A stretch of 64,000 bases of DNA from Actinomycetota bacterium (GCA_019348135.1 JAHWJY010000003.1:1-64000), one strand, 5' to 3'. Shown: positions 1 to 12,413, numbered from the stretch's first letter. Notes: generated from the letters alone by a model not told the origin. Numbers and translations: made by a program.

Positions 1-385
1 CGGCGTCGGCGGACAGCAGCCGGGTCTCGAGGTCGGTGACGTTGGCGCCGACGTCGGCGAGCGCGCGGGAGACTCCGGCGAGGATCCCCGGCCGGTCCCC
101 GCCGTAGACGGACAGCACGTGCGAGGGGGCGGCGGAGGCGTGGCCCTCGCCGGCCGGCGTCACCGAGATCGTGAGCCCGAGGTCGGCGGTCGCGGTCCGG
201 AGCGCGGTGGCGAGCTCGTCCGCCGGGTCGTCGGTCTCGACGAGCAGCATGATCGCGAAGTGGCCGCCGAGGATCGTCATGGCCGAGTCCTCGACGTTGC
301 CACCCCGGTCGCGCAGCACGTCGGCGACGGCGGCGACGATGCCGGGGCGGTCGGTGCCGAACGCGGTGACCGCGAGCTCGGGCAT
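1..385 (-). CDS. ACT-domain protein (GcvR-like, glycine cleavage repressor type), 3' part outside window
   Basis: Minus-strand reading from ATG at 385: MPELAVTAFGTDRPGIVAAVADVLRDRGGNVEDSAMTILGGHFAIMLLVETDD...VLSVYGGDRPGILAGVSRALADVGANVTDLETRLL; two ACT repeats with DRPGI motifs; open through the window edge so absent from the ORF track. Confidence 0.85.
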   Translation of the reverse strand, partial: MPELAVTAFGTDRPGIVAAVADVLRDRGGNVEDSAMTILGGHFAIMLLVETDDPADELATALRTATADLGLTISVTPAGEGHASAAPSHVLSVYGGDRPGILAGVSRALADVGANVTDLETRLLSADA

Positions 386-431
386 GCGGGACTCCTCGGG
401 GACGGCGGCCGGTCGAGGCTAGCGTCGGCGT

Positions 432-977
432 ATGGGCCCGCTCCTCCGCCTCGTCCGCAACGCCGCCACGGCACTGGCGCTCACGGCCGGTGCGCTGTCG
501 GCGTGCAGCGGCGGTGCCCCGACGCCGTCGCCCGCGGTCGTGCACGCCACCGAGGCCCCCACCTTCGGAACCAGCGCCGACACGTGGCCCGCCGCCACCG
601 TGCGACTCGAGGACGGGGACGGCACCGACCACGTGGTCGCGGTCCGCGTCGCCGAGGAGCCCGACCACCGCCGGCAGGGCCTCATGGGCGTCGAGGAGAT
701 CCGGCCCGGGACCGGGATGTTGTTCCTCTGGGACGGCAGCGAGCGCGACGGCGGCTTCTGGATGAAGGACACGCTCGTGCCGCTGGACATCGCCTACATC
801 CGCGCGGGCGAGATCGTCGACATCCAGCGCATGGAGCCCTGCGTCGGCTACGGGTCCGTGTCCGAGTGCCCGAGCTACCCGCCCGCCGCCCCGTACGACA
901 CGGCCCTCGAGGTCCCGGCCGACTGGTTCGGGGACCAGGGCATCGCCGTGGGGGCGACCGCGTCGGTCGCTGACTGA
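432..977 (+). CDS. DUF192 family secreted/lipoprotein
   Basis: RRQGLMGVEEIRPGTGMLFLWDGSERDGGFWMKDTLVPLDIAYI is typical of DUF192; N-terminal signal/lipobox-like LSACSGG. Confidence 0.88.
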   Translation: MGPLLRLVRNAATALALTAGALSACSGGAPTPSPAVVHATEAPTFGTSADTWPAATVRLEDGDGTDHVVAVRVAEEPDHRRQGLMGVEEIRPGTGMLFLWDGSERDGGFWMKDTLVPLDIAYIRAGEIVDIQRMEPCVGYGSVSECPSYPPAAPYDTALEVPADWFGDQGIAVGATASVAD

Positions 978-1277
978 GGTCGGTCGGGTACGGGGTGATG
1001 CGCCGATCGCCGGCGTCCGCTTCGCCGTGCGCGCCCACCGCTCGTCGCAGCCGGATGTCGCCCTCTCGGACTAGTTCGCCGTAACCACGCGGGTTCCGCC
1101 TCGGTTGTCCGCCCGCACGGTGGACGCCATCTAGCACGGCACCGCCGGGATGCGAGGGAAGTGCCCCATCCGGGAGGAGTCGGCCATCTGGCCGTCGAAA
1201 GCACCCTCGACGTCCTGGGGAACGTCCATCCGCGGAAGCGGACCCTCCGTAAGCGACACCCCGACCGAGGTGGACCG

Positions 1278-3764
1278 ATGAAGACGAAGCCCATCCAGCG
1301 CTCGCTGAGCCTCCTCTCCGCGATCGCACTCCTGCTGACCGTGCTCGCGGTCCCCGCCTCCGCCGCGGCCCGGGCCCAGGCGGACGTGCTCACGGACGAC
1401 CTGGTGGCAAGCGGCCAGCGGCCGTTCGAGGTGGAGGTGACGAACCAGCCGCCGGACCTCTCGGGTCTCGAGGTCCCCTCCTCACTGGACGCCGTCGTCT
1501 TCTACCTCCCGAGCGGGATCATCGATCCCGTCATCGGTGCGACCGAGGGATGGAACTCGTTCGTCGACTCCGAGATGGGGCTCGTCTACTTCACCGCCGA
1601 GGAGGGCAACGCGATCCCCTTCGGCGAGTCGCAGGTCTTCTCGATGACGGTCGACGTCGCGCCCGTCGCGGACGACATCACCGAGACGATCGCCGTCCAG
1701 GTCTCCTCCAACGGCGGTGGGACCTCCAAGCCCGCCGCTGGTGACCTCGACACGGTCCTCCGGATCCTCGGCGTCAGCCAGGTGTCCGTCGTGAAGCCGT
1801 CGACGGCGACCAACGCCGACGCCACCCAGGTCACGGCCGGTCAGGACAACGCGCTCGTGCAGGCGGTCCTCGAGAACCAGGGGACCGAGCCGCGCACGGT
1901 CACCGTCACGGCATCGAAGAAGAGCGGCAGCTCGAGCATCACGTCCGCCGCCCAGTCGGTCACGCTCCTCGCCGGCGGCACAGAGACCGTCCGGATCCCG
2001 GCCACCTTCGGCTCCGCCGGTGATCTCGTGGTCGAGGTCGCGGCCTCGTCCGAGAACTCCCAGGCGGCCCCGGCCTCCTCGCCGACGCTCGCCGTGCAGG
2101 AGGCGGTCTCGGCGACCTACACCGACGACAGCCTCAGTCCCACCACGGTCGTCCCCGGCAACCCCGTGCAGTTCACCGCTTCGCTGTCGAAGACCGGCGT
2201 GCCGGCGCTCAGCGTCGACCAGGCGCTCTCGACGCTGACCTTCGAGACCTTCTCCGCCGGGCTCGCCTCGCCGGCGACGCTCGACGGCGGGGACCAGTCC
2301 GTCGGCGTGACCTACAACTCCACGACGGTCCCGACGTCGATCCCCGACGGTGACTACACCCCCGCGATCCGGCTCGTCGGAACCGACGGCAACGGCGCGA
2401 CGGTGGACGTGCCGGTCGCCGTCTCCGACACCATCAAGCTCGATCGCGCCCTCCCGGTCGTCATCCCGACCATCAGCGGCGCGAGCAGCCGGCTCGCCGA
2501 CGCGGATCCCGCCGTCACGAACGGCACGGACCTCACCTTCGGTGGCAAGGTCTACAACGACAGCGACCAGTCGTCGCAGTGCGGGACGTGCCTGATCACC
2601 GGTGCCAGCGTCGTCGAGTACGGCGCCAACGGCACCGAGGTGGGCAGGCAGCCGGTCGACGTCAAGAACAGCGGCGGGAACCTCGAGGGCGAGGCGACGC
2701 TCACCTACGCCGCCGCGACGCGGACGATCCGACTCGAGGTCTCGGTCGCGAAGCTGACCGGTCTCGCGGGGACGGGCACCTCCGACGTCGTCGCGGTCGA
2801 CACCATCGCCCCGTTCGCCACCGGCGCTGCCACGGGCCGTGACGCCAACGGCGACTTCATCGCGGTCGACCTCAACGAGCTGATCGGTGCTCCCGCCATG
2901 ACGGCGGCCGACTGGTCGGTCGACGACAACCAGGTCGTCACGACCCAGGCCCAGCCGAACCCGATCACGGGCGCCACCACCGTCACGCTGCGGCTGGCCC
3001 GCAAGCTGACGCACGACAACGTCCAGCCGGCGGTCCGGTACGAGCCGGCGGACGGCGCACGCGCCTACGACCGCGTCGACCTCAAGCTCGCCAACCAGGC
3101 GCTGAACGCGGCCGACGGTGTCATCCCGGAGATCCCCACGATCGCCACCGTGGCCGGCAAGGCCAAGCAGGACGGCGCCTTCTACACCAACGACTCGACC
3201 CCGGACATCGAGGTCTCGAACCTGGTGCAGGGCGACCTGGTCCAGCTCTTCATCGACCGGAACGGCGACGGTCAGGTGGACAGCGGCGACACCAAGATCG
3301 GCGAAGGCTCCTCCTTCGAGGGCGAGGACGTGGTCATCACCGCGTCCAGCCTCGGCACCGCCGACGCGGACCTCGGGCTCCTGGCTCAGGTGAAGGACGG
3401 CAGCGGCAACACGAGCCCTGCCCGTCTGGAGACGCTGGTCCTCGACTTCACGGCTCCCACCGCCCTCCGGGCGCTCGTCTCCGGGAACACGGTGGAGGTG
3501 GAGTTCAACGAGCCGCTGGCCGTCGGTCGCAACCACACCTTCGACTGGAACGTCCTCGTCACCCGCAGCGGGACGCAGCGCACGCGCCCCGTCAACGAGG
3601 TGGCCGGCAGCGGCGACTCCCGCCAGCTGACGGTGGACGAGCAGTACTACACCAGCGGCGTGGACAGCATCGACGGGGCGATCTACCGGCTGCGTTCGGA
3701 GACCGATCGCTACCTCGACCGTGCGGGCAACGCGCTGGCGGACTTCTCGGTCGCCACGAGCTGA
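1278..3764 (+). CDS. Large secreted protein with Ig-like modules and a C-terminal SbsA/Big-like module
   Basis: Signal peptide MKTKPIQRSLSLLSAIALLLTVLAVPASAAA; ATG at 1278 preferred over the upstream GTG at 1161; repetitive Ser/Thr/Asp-rich beta-type sequence; Ca-binding-like DRNGDGQVDSGDT. Confidence 0.75.
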   Translation: MKTKPIQRSLSLLSAIALLLTVLAVPASAAARAQADVLTDDLVASGQRPFEVEVTNQPPDLSGLEVPSSLDAVVFYLPSGIIDPVIGATEGWNSFVDSEMGLVYFTAEEGNAIPFGESQVFSMTVDVAPVADDITETIAVQVSSNGGGTSKPAAGDLDTVLRILGVSQVSVVKPSTATNADATQVTAGQDNALVQAVLENQGTEPRTVTVTASKKSGSSSITSAAQSVTLLAGGTETVRIPATFGSAGDLVVEVAASSENSQAAPASSPTLAVQEAVSATYTDDSLSPTTVVPGNPVQFTASLSKTGVPALSVDQALSTLTFETFSAGLASPATLDGGDQSVGVTYNSTTVPTSIPDGDYTPAIRLVGTDGNGATVDVPVAVSDTIKLDRALPVVIPTISGASSRLADADPAVTNGTDLTFGGKVYNDSDQSSQCGTCLITGASVVEYGANGTEVGRQPVDVKNSGGNLEGEATLTYAAATRTIRLEVSVAKLTGLAGTGTSDVVAVDTIAPFATGAATGRDANGDFIAVDLNELIGAPAMTAADWSVDDNQVVTTQAQPNPITGATTVTLRLARKLTHDNVQPAVRYEPADGARAYDRVDLKLANQALNAADGVIPEIPTIATVAGKAKQDGAFYTNDSTPDIEVSNLVQGDLVQLFIDRNGDGQVDSGDTKIGEGSSFEGEDVVITASSLGTADADLGLLAQVKDGSGNTSPARLETLVLDFTAPTALRALVSGNTVEVEFNEPLAVGRNHTFDWNVLVTRSGTQRTRPVNEVAGSGDSRQLTVDEQYYTSGVDSIDGAIYRLRSETDRYLDRAGNALADFSVATS

Positions 3765-3790
3765 GCTGTCCGGAAGGTCCGGAACCATCC

Positions 3791-3822
3791 CGTAGGGCCC
3801 GCCGTTGACGGCGGGCCCTACG
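3791..3822 (+). terminator. Perfect 14-bp hairpin, likely transcription terminator
   Basis: CGTAGGGCCCGCCG-TTGA-CGGCGGGCCCTACG followed by CTTTCC, between two same-strand secreted-protein genes. Confidence 0.75.
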
Positions 3823-3856
3823 CTTTCCGCAGTGGCACTCGTTGGAGGGGGATGAC

Positions 3857-6844
3857 GTGGACCGTTCTCTGCACCGCGCGACGGTCGTCCGTCGGCTCCT
3901 GATCGCCGTGTTCGTGGCCGCCCTCGTGCCCTTGGTGGCCCCGGCCGCAGCCGCGGGACCCGTCTCCCCGGAGCTGCACCCGCCGGCGGGACAGTCGGCC
4001 GTCAAGCCCGACGACCGGGTCCGCTTCGCCGGTTCCGCCCCTGCCGGCTCGACGAAGACGTCCGCGTCCATCGAGGCGGTCGACGGCGCGGGCGTCGTGA
4101 TGAAGCGGGTGGACATCACGAGCCGCCTGAGCGTGGCGTCGGACGGCACCATCTCCGGCGATGTGCCGCTCGGATGCACCTTCATCCCCGGATGCGCCGA
4201 CGGTGACGCCGAGCGCCGCGCGAGGACTGCGGGCTTCCAGCTCGTCGTCACCGTCGATGACGCCGGCACCTCACGGTCGGGGACCTCCGCCGTCGTGCCC
4301 TTCGACGAGACCCCGCCGGCCATCGACCGGTACGAGCTCATCGCCGTGGACGTCATCCGGGTCGTCTTCACCGAACCGGTCGTCGACCCCGAGGGCGACG
4401 ACCCGTTCGAGTGGGAGGTCGACGGCCTGCGGATCGTGTCGTCCGTCACGGGGACCGGTGCGACCAGGGACCTGCGCCTCAACGACGACCAGGGCCGCGA
4501 CGCGACCCCCGAGGTCGACTACCGCCCCCGGAGCTCGCTGATCGGCCAGGCTCCCAACCAGCCGTACGTCGACCGCGCCGGCAACTTCCTCCTCGCCGCA
4601 GGGCGAGAGCAGCTGGCGCGGGACCGGGTCGGTCCGGTGCCGCCGGTGATCGACCAGGTCAACGACACCGTCATCCAACGATCGGAGCAGGAGGTCGTGG
4701 GGCCGGCATCACCCGTCACCGTGCACGGCTCCCGCGTGACCTCCGGTCACCTCGTGAGGCTGTTCACGGGCTCCACGGAGATCGGCTCGGCGACCGCCGG
4801 GGCGCAGGGTGTCACCATCACCGCCGACCGCGCTCTCGCCGAGGGCACGCACGTCCTCACGCTCCGCTCGTACGACCAGGCGCAGTGCGACCCCGGGACG
4901 AGCGACGGGACCGTCTGTCCCAACGCGTCGGACCCCTCGGCGCCCGTTCACTACGTCGTCGACGTCACCCCGCCCGCCGCGCTGTCCGCCGTGGGGGACG
5001 GACGGTTCGTGACCGTGCGGTTCTCGGAGCCCGTCACCGGAGCGGACCGCGCCCAGGACTGGCGGGTCGGCTCGGGCGGTCCCGTGGAGAGCGTGAGCGG
5101 ATCCGGGGACACGCGCGTGATCCGGACGGCGTCGACGGCCGGCGGGGACATCAGCTGGACGCCTCCGGCGTCGGAGCCGTACACCGACGGCTCGGGCAAC
5201 CGGATGGGGTCCTTCCGCCTGCCGATCCTGCGCCCCGGCGACCTCGGCGTCTCCGGGACGTCGGCCGTCGAGGGTGCGTCACTCGACTTCACCGTCACCG
5301 TGGCGCGCCCGGAAGGCGACGACACCGAGTACTCCGTCGCCTACGCGACCGAGGACGGCACCGCCGTCGCCGGTCGGGACTACACGTCCCGCAGCGGGCG
5401 CCTGACCTTCTCCGGGAGCGAGACCTCGAAGACGGTGTCCGTCCCGACGTCGAGCGACGACGTGGCGGAGGAGCCCGAGACGGTGACCCTGCGCCTGTCC
5501 AACCCCGGCGGCGGCGCGACGCTCCCGAGTCCGGCGACCGCCACGGCGACGATCCTGGAGCCGGGCGCGGTCGGCGGTCTGTCGGTCTTCGACACCCGCG
5601 CCCACGAGGGGTCGACGGCTCGGGCCGTCGTCCAGCTGGCCTCGGCGACCGCGGACGACGTCACCGTCCGGTGGGCGACCCGGGACGGCACGGCGACGGC
5701 CCCGGCGGACTACCGGGCCAGCTCCGGGACGGTCCGGATCCCCGCCGGCTCGCGGGAGGCGACGATCGTCGTCCCGCTCACCGCGGACGAGGCCGACGAG
5801 TCGACCGAGACGTTCTCGATCGAGTTGTCCGAGGCCGCGAACGCGGCGATCCAGCGCGCGACCGCGACCGTGTCGATCCTCGACGGGGCCGGCGTGGCTC
5901 CGGGCATCGGGCGTATCTCCGGTCCGTCGCGGGTCGAGACCTCGGCCGCCATCTCGAAGGCGTTCTACGCCACGGCCGACACCGTCGTCGTCGCGACCGC
6001 CAACGCCTACCCGGACGCGCTCGCCGGCGCGCCGCTGGCCGAGAAGCACGCGGCGCCGATCCTGCTCACGACCCCGGAGCGGCTGCACCCGGCCATCAGG
6101 GACGAGGTGAAGCGTCTCGGCGCCACGACCGCGCTCGTGCTCGGCGGCCCCGCCGCGCTCTCGGGCCAGGTCGACCGTGACCTGCGGGCCGCCGGCGTGA
6201 CCACCGTCCGGCGACTGTCCGGTCAGAACCGCTTCGACACGGCGCGTGTCATCGCCGCCGAGGTGGGCGGCAGCGCCGTCTACGTCGTCGAGGGCGCCAA
6301 CGCCGACCCGAAGCGCGGCTGGCCCGACGCCGTCGCCGTGTCCGCACTCGCCGCGGCGCAGCAGCGACCCATCCTGCTCGTCGAGCGCACCCGACTGCCG
6401 AGCGAGACGGCCGCGGCGCTGAACCGGCTCTCGCCCGACCGTGCCACGATCGTCGGTGGACCGGCGGCGGTGAACGACGACGTCCGACGCGCGGTCGACC
6501 AGCGCGCCGGCGACGTCGACCGCGTCGCCGGCCGGACCCGCTACGAGACCTCCCGCGCCGTGGCGAGCCGTGCCGTGGTCGCCGGGTTCGACCCGGGCAA
6601 CACGTTCTTCGCCACCGGTGACGACTGGCCCGACTCGCTGTCGGCCTCGCCGGCGGTGGCGCGGACCGGCGGGATCCTGCTGCTCGTCGACAGCGACCGG
6701 CTCGACGACTCGCCACCGGCGAGGGAGTGGCTCGTCACCCACCGGGACGGGCTCCGCAGCATCACGCTCGTCGGCGGACCCAAGGCGATCTCCTCCAACG
6801 TGTCGAAGCAGATCCAGAGCCAGAGCGGGCTGAAGCCGCGGTGA
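3857..6844 (+). CDS. Secreted protein: Big/SbsA-like modules, two Calx-beta domains, three cell-wall-binding repeat 2 (CWB2) units
   Basis: GTG at 3857 after GGAGGGGG RBS; Calx-beta EYSVAYATEDGTAVAGRDYTSRSGRLTFSGSETSKTVSV and VRWATRDGTATAPADYRASSGTVRIPAGSREATI; CWB2 repeats RISGPSRVETSAAISKAFY...VLGGPAALS, RLSGQNRFDTARVIA...IVGGPAAVN, RVAGRTRYETSRAVA...LVGGPKAIS. Confidence 0.88.
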   Translation: MDRSLHRATVVRRLLIAVFVAALVPLVAPAAAAGPVSPELHPPAGQSAVKPDDRVRFAGSAPAGSTKTSASIEAVDGAGVVMKRVDITSRLSVASDGTISGDVPLGCTFIPGCADGDAERRARTAGFQLVVTVDDAGTSRSGTSAVVPFDETPPAIDRYELIAVDVIRVVFTEPVVDPEGDDPFEWEVDGLRIVSSVTGTGATRDLRLNDDQGRDATPEVDYRPRSSLIGQAPNQPYVDRAGNFLLAAGREQLARDRVGPVPPVIDQVNDTVIQRSEQEVVGPASPVTVHGSRVTSGHLVRLFTGSTEIGSATAGAQGVTITADRALAEGTHVLTLRSYDQAQCDPGTSDGTVCPNASDPSAPVHYVVDVTPPAALSAVGDGRFVTVRFSEPVTGADRAQDWRVGSGGPVESVSGSGDTRVIRTASTAGGDISWTPPASEPYTDGSGNRMGSFRLPILRPGDLGVSGTSAVEGASLDFTVTVARPEGDDTEYSVAYATEDGTAVAGRDYTSRSGRLTFSGSETSKTVSVPTSSDDVAEEPETVTLRLSNPGGGATLPSPATATATILEPGAVGGLSVFDTRAHEGSTARAVVQLASATADDVTVRWATRDGTATAPADYRASSGTVRIPAGSREATIVVPLTADEADESTETFSIELSEAANAAIQRATATVSILDGAGVAPGIGRISGPSRVETSAAISKAFYATADTVVVATANAYPDALAGAPLAEKHAAPILLTTPERLHPAIRDEVKRLGATTALVLGGPAALSGQVDRDLRAAGVTTVRRLSGQNRFDTARVIAAEVGGSAVYVVEGANADPKRGWPDAVAVSALAAAQQRPILLVERTRLPSETAAALNRLSPDRATIVGGPAAVNDDVRRAVDQRAGDVDRVAGRTRYETSRAVASRAVVAGFDPGNTFFATGDDWPDSLSASPAVARTGGILLLVDSDRLDDSPPAREWLVTHRDGLRSITLVGGPKAISSNVSKQIQSQSGLKPR

Positions 6845-6910
6845 GCCGGTGCCCCTCGGCGTGCACCGGCGGCTAGCGTCCCCGCCGCAGGCGGTGGCGA
6901 GGAGCAACGG

Positions 6911-7807
6911 GTGTCGGGTAGCACGTCGCGCGACGTCGCAACGGCCGCCTTCCTGGGCCTCGGGGCGATGGGCGCGCCCATGGCCGCGCACCTCGCGGCC
7001 GCCCGGCCGACCCTCGTGTGGAACCGCACGTCGTCCGTCGCCGAGGCGCACGCCGCGTCGCACGGCTCGCGGGACGTCCCCCTCGACGCGATCGCCGAGG
7101 CCGAGGTGATCGTCTCGTGCCTGTCGCGGACCGTCGACGTGGTCGACGTCGCCCGCCAGGTCGCCGGGGACCTGCGCCCCGGCACCGTCTGGGTCGACTG
7201 CACCTCGGGGGAGCCGGAGCCGAGCCGGGTCCTCGCGACGCGTCTCGGCGAGCACGGCGTCGCCTACCTCGACGCGCCGGTGAGCGGCGGCACCGCGGGC
7301 GCCGAGGCCGGGACCCTCACCGTCATGGCCGGGGGCGACGCGGACGTCCTCGAGCGCGTCCGGCCCGTGCTCGCCGCGTTCGCCGGGCGGATCGTCCACG
7401 TGGGACCGGTGGGCGCCGGGCACGCCGTGAAGGCCGTCAACAACACCCTGCTCGCCGCCAACCTGTGGGCCGCCGGCGAGGGCCTGGTGGCGCTCGTCCG
7501 CGCCGGGGTCCCGGCCACCACCGCGCTCGAGGTCATCAACGCCAGCTCCGGCCGGTCCTTCCCCACCGAGGTGCTGATCCCCGAGCGGGTCGTGACGCGG
7601 GAGTTCCCCGTGACCTTCACCCTGGGGCTGCTCGCGAAGGACGTCGGGATCGCCCGGGGCGTGCTGGACGCCGCCGGTTCGCCGGCGCCCGTGCTGCGCC
7701 AGGTCGCCGAGCTCCTGACCGTCGCGCTCCGCGAGCTGGGCCCCGACGTCGACCACGTGGCCGCCCTCCAGCTGGTGGAGCGTTGGGCCGGATCGGAGAT
7801 CCGGTGA
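6911..7807 (+). CDS. NAD(P)-dependent oxidoreductase, 3-hydroxyisobutyrate dehydrogenase family
   Basis: [61 protein letters not shown]. Confidence 0.9.
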   Translation: MSGSTSRDVATAAFLGLGAMGAPMAAHLAAARPTLVWNRTSSVAEAHAASHGSRDVPLDAIAEAEVIVSCLSRTVDVVDVARQVAGDLRPGTVWVDCTSGEPEPSRVLATRLGEHGVAYLDAPVSGGTAGAEAGTLTVMAGGDADVLERVRPVLAAFAGRIVHVGPVGAGHAVKAVNNTLLAANLWAAGEGLVALVRAGVPATTALEVINASSGRSFPTEVLIPERVVTREFPVTFTLGLLAKDVGIARGVLDAAGSPAPVLRQVAELLTVALRELGPDVDHVAALQLVERWAGSEIR

Positions 7808-9522
7808 TGGACCTGGAGCGCGTGCTCGAGCTCGCCGGCTGGGCCAGCACCTTCGCGTTCGTGGCGCTCGCGGTCATCGCCCTCCGGGTCTACCGGCGCC
7901 ACGGCGACGCGGCCTCGAAGTGGCTGGTGGTGAGCTTCAGCGTGCTCACCGGCGGCCTGCTCGTGTCCCGCTCGGGCCTGTCCGACGCGGTCCCCGCGCT
8001 GCAGGTCGTCGTCGTGCTCGCGATCCTGGCCTTCCCCTACCTGCTGCTGCAGTTCACCGCCGCCTTCGTCCCGCTGCGGCCGGTCCTGCGCGTCGCACCC
8101 GCCGTCGTCTTCGCCGTGCTCGCCGTGTGGACGTTCGCCGTGGTCCCACTGCCCGAGGACGGTCGGTCGGCGGGTGACATCGCCTGGCTCGTGAGCTTCC
8201 TGGCCTTCTTCGGTCTGACGAGCCTCACGGTCGCGACGCGTCTGTGGCGCGCCGCGGAGGGTGAACCCACCATCGCGCGACGCCGCATGCGCACCCTGGC
8301 CATCGCCGCCGTGCTCCTCTCGCTCGGACTCCTCCTGGCCGGCGTCGCCGCCGGGCGGCCGGGCTTCGGCCTGGTGGTGCAGCTCACCGCGCTCGTCTCG
8401 ACGGTCCTGTTCGGCATCGCGTTCCTGCCGCCAGCGCTCCTGCGGGCGTCCTGGCGCGCGACCGAGGAGGACCAGCTCTACCGCGCGGCCCTCCGGCTCA
8501 TGGCGACCACCTCCGACGCGGAGGTCGCGGAGGTCCTCCTCCCGCAGGTCACCCGGGTGGTCGGCGGCCACGGGGCGACCCTCGAGTCGGTCGACGGGAC
8601 GCTGCTCGGGGAGTTCGGCGACGGCACGGGGACCGAGCCGATGGACGTCACCCTGACGCGGACGCGTCTGCGCGTGTGGGTGTCGCCCTACACGCCGTTC
8701 TTCGGCGAGGACGAAGCCAAGCTGCTGCTCCGCCTGGGGCTCCTGGCCGACCTGGCGCTCGACCGGGCGGCGCTCCTCGCGCGGGAGCAGGAGGCACGCA
8801 GCGAGACCGAGTCCGTCAACGCGGAGCTCGAGGCCTTCGTCTACTCGGCGTCCCACGACCTCAAGACCCCGCTCGTGACGATCCTCGGCTTCCTCGACGT
8901 CCTCGGTGACGAGCGGGCCTCGCTCTCGGCCGAGGACACGACCTTCTACCTCGGCCGCATGCGCGCGAACGCGCGGTACATGCAGGAGCTCATCGGCGAC
9001 CTCCTCGAGCTGTCCCGCATCGGACGGGTCGAGACGACCGTCGAGCCGGTCGACCTGGCGGAGGTCCTCACCGAGATCGAGGAGGGGCTGGGGGCGGTGC
9101 ACCCGGACGTGCGGCTGGTCGTGCAGGACGAGCTCCCGACCGTCCTCGCCAACCGCACGCGTACGCGTCAGCTGTTCGCCAACCTCGTCGAGAACGCGGC
9201 CCGGTACGGCGGACGCCCGGACGTCACGGTCCGGGTCGGTGCCAACGCGAGCGACGCCGGCTGCGAGCTGCGCGTCGTCGATGACGGCGTCGGCGTGCCG
9301 GAGGAGCACCGCGAGCGGGTGTTCGGGGTGTTCGAGCGGTTGTCGACGGACGAGCGGGGGACGGGGATCGGGCTCGCCATCTGCCGCAAGATCGTGGCGG
9401 AGCTCGGGGGCGACATCCGGTTCGTGGACGGCGGCGACGGCGGCGCCGACGTGCGCATCACCCTGCCGGAGGAGCTCCTCGTGGACCGTCCCGGCGTCCG
9501 GACCGGGGGCGGCGGGGACTAG
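7807..9522 (+). CDS. Membrane sensor histidine kinase
   Basis: ATG at 7807; multiple TM segments; H-box [18 protein letters not shown]; HATPase ENAARYGG...[38 protein letters not shown]. Confidence 0.88.
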   Translation: MDLERVLELAGWASTFAFVALAVIALRVYRRHGDAASKWLVVSFSVLTGGLLVSRSGLSDAVPALQVVVVLAILAFPYLLLQFTAAFVPLRPVLRVAPAVVFAVLAVWTFAVVPLPEDGRSAGDIAWLVSFLAFFGLTSLTVATRLWRAAEGEPTIARRRMRTLAIAAVLLSLGLLLAGVAAGRPGFGLVVQLTALVSTVLFGIAFLPPALLRASWRATEEDQLYRAALRLMATTSDAEVAEVLLPQVTRVVGGHGATLESVDGTLLGEFGDGTGTEPMDVTLTRTRLRVWVSPYTPFFGEDEAKLLLRLGLLADLALDRAALLAREQEARSETESVNAELEAFVYSASHDLKTPLVTILGFLDVLGDERASLSAEDTTFYLGRMRANARYMQELIGDLLELSRIGRVETTVEPVDLAEVLTEIEEGLGAVHPDVRLVVQDELPTVLANRTRTRQLFANLVENAARYGGRPDVTVRVGANASDAGCELRVVDDGVGVPEEHRERVFGVFERLSTDERGTGIGLAICRKIVAELGGDIRFVDGGDGGADVRITLPEELLVDRPGVRTGGGGD

Positions 9523-9569
9523 GCTGGCCCGCGCCGGCGGACGCACGACGCCGCGGTCAGGAGGCGACG

Positions 9570-9752
9570 GTGGAGAACTGGCAGCTGATCCTCGGGGGGT
9601 TCTTCGTCCTGCTCCCGATCGTGCTGATGCTCGACTACTGGGGCGACGAGCGCCTGACCTTCCGCGGCCGTCCCCTCCCGCGCGAGTGGCGCCGGCAGGT
9701 GCCGGAGCACGAGCCCGTCGACGTCCCCCACGAGGACTCGCACTCGCACTGA
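9570..9752 (+). CDS. Small single-TM protein with His-rich C-terminus
   Basis: 60 aa: [33 protein letters not shown]...VPHEDSHSH; short distance after the kinase gene. Confidence 0.5.
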   Translation: MENWQLILGGFFVLLPIVLMLDYWGDERLTFRGRPLPREWRRQVPEHEPVDVPHEDSHSH

Positions 9753-9813
9753 CGGCAGCTGCCGCCCGTCCGTCCCCGGGGCGAAGCGTCCGCCTGCGTG
9801 CCAACGACGGGGA

Positions 9814-9834
9814 CCTGAGTCGTAGAGACTCATA
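9814..9834 (+). promoter_or_regulatory. HAIR-type HspR operator upstream of dnaK
   Basis: CCTGAGT-cgtagag-ACTCATA, i.e. TGAGT-N7-ACTCA, matching HAIR consensus CTTGAGT-N7-ACTCAAG; hspR is encoded downstream in the same cluster. Confidence 0.82.
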
Positions 9835-9929
9835 TCATCTGCGTCGCTGCATCGTCGTCAGCTTGCGCGCGTGCGGGACCTCGGTACCTTGGGAGGGAGA
9901 TCCGACCCCGGCACCAGGAGCAGAGCACG

Positions 9930-11777
<1,848 letters not shown>

Positions 11778-11781
11778 CACC

Positions 11782-11854
11782 GCGGGGGATGCAGGCCATC
11801 CCTGCGCGGCTCCGAACCCACAGTCGCCGCTACGGGACGACCTGCATCCCCCGC
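11782..11854. repeat. Structured inverted-repeat element, copy 1
   Basis: Perfect 14-bp terminal IR GCGGGGGATGCAGG/CCTGCATCCCCCGC enclosing core CTCCGAACCCACAGTCGCCGCTACGGGAC, shared (28/29 nt) with copy 2. Confidence 0.75.
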
Positions 11855-11942
11855 TACCGATAGGCCTCCTCCTCCTCCTCGAGGGGGAGGGAGGGTGAAG
11901 AGAAGGAAGACCGGAACACGTACCTGGAAGGGGGTACTGCTG

Positions 11943-12401
11943 ATGAACGAGATGGCCATGAAGACGAACCGGTGGGATCCCGTGCGGGACGTCTCCGGGT
12001 TGCAGGACGAGGTGGAGCGGATGTTCCGCCAGGCGTTCGGGACCCGCGGCGACGGACCTGCGTCGGCCGGGGCGTGGAGCCCCGCGCTGGACGTCGAGGA
12101 GACCGAGGACACCTTCGTCCTCCACGTCGAGCTGCCCGGCGTCAAGGCCGACGACGTCGACGTCTCGCTCGAGGCCGACGTGCTCACCATCTCGGGAGAG
12201 CGGTCCTTCTACGACGAGAGGGGCAGCGACGGCTTCCGACGCATCGAACGCCGATTCGGCCGCTTCCACCGGGCCGTCCGGCTGCCCGACCGCGTCGCGG
12301 TCGACGGGGTCGAGGCCGCCTACCGCGATGGACTCCTGACCATCACGGTCCCGAAGGCCGAGGAGGCGAAGCCGCGTCGCATCCCCGTGCGGGCTTCGTG
12401 A
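11943..12401 (+). CDS. Hsp20/alpha-crystallin family small heat shock protein
   Basis: WDPVRDVSGLQDEVERMFRQAFG...SPALDVEETEDTFVLHVELPGVKADDVDVSLEADVLTISGER. Confidence 0.95.
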   Translation: MNEMAMKTNRWDPVRDVSGLQDEVERMFRQAFGTRGDGPASAGAWSPALDVEETEDTFVLHVELPGVKADDVDVSLEADVLTISGERSFYDERGSDGFRRIERRFGRFHRAVRLPDRVAVDGVEAAYRDGLLTITVPKAEEAKPRRIPVRAS

Positions 12402-12413
12402 GCTGTTCCACCC

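Noticed and set aside
978-1277. Possible riboswitch in the 300-nt leader of the first secreted protein (includes hairpin CGGCCATCTGGCCG at 1181-1194)
   Set aside because: Some hairpins and GGGGAAC-like bits exist but I cannot match the conserved core of ydaO, cobalamin or other known classes by eye; would need an Infernal/Rfam scan.
1482-3788. 768-aa minus-strand ORF opposite the first secreted protein
   Set aside because: Arg/Gly/Asp-rich low-information translation typical of antisense frames in high-GC DNA; the + strand has a signal peptide and coherent domains.
4411-6180. 589-aa + frame ORF overlapping the CWB2 gene
   Set aside because: Arg-rich out-of-frame translation; the 3857-6844 frame carries Calx-beta and CWB2 domains.
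5279-7756. 825-aa minus-strand ORF
   Set aside because: Spans two well-supported + strand genes (CWB2 protein and dehydrogenase); composition is antisense artefact.
11782-11942. RNA thermometer controlling hsp20
   Set aside because: The element is very GC-rich and ends well before the hsp20 start; it does not sequester the RBS, and a similar element precedes grpE, so a dispersed structured repeat fits better.
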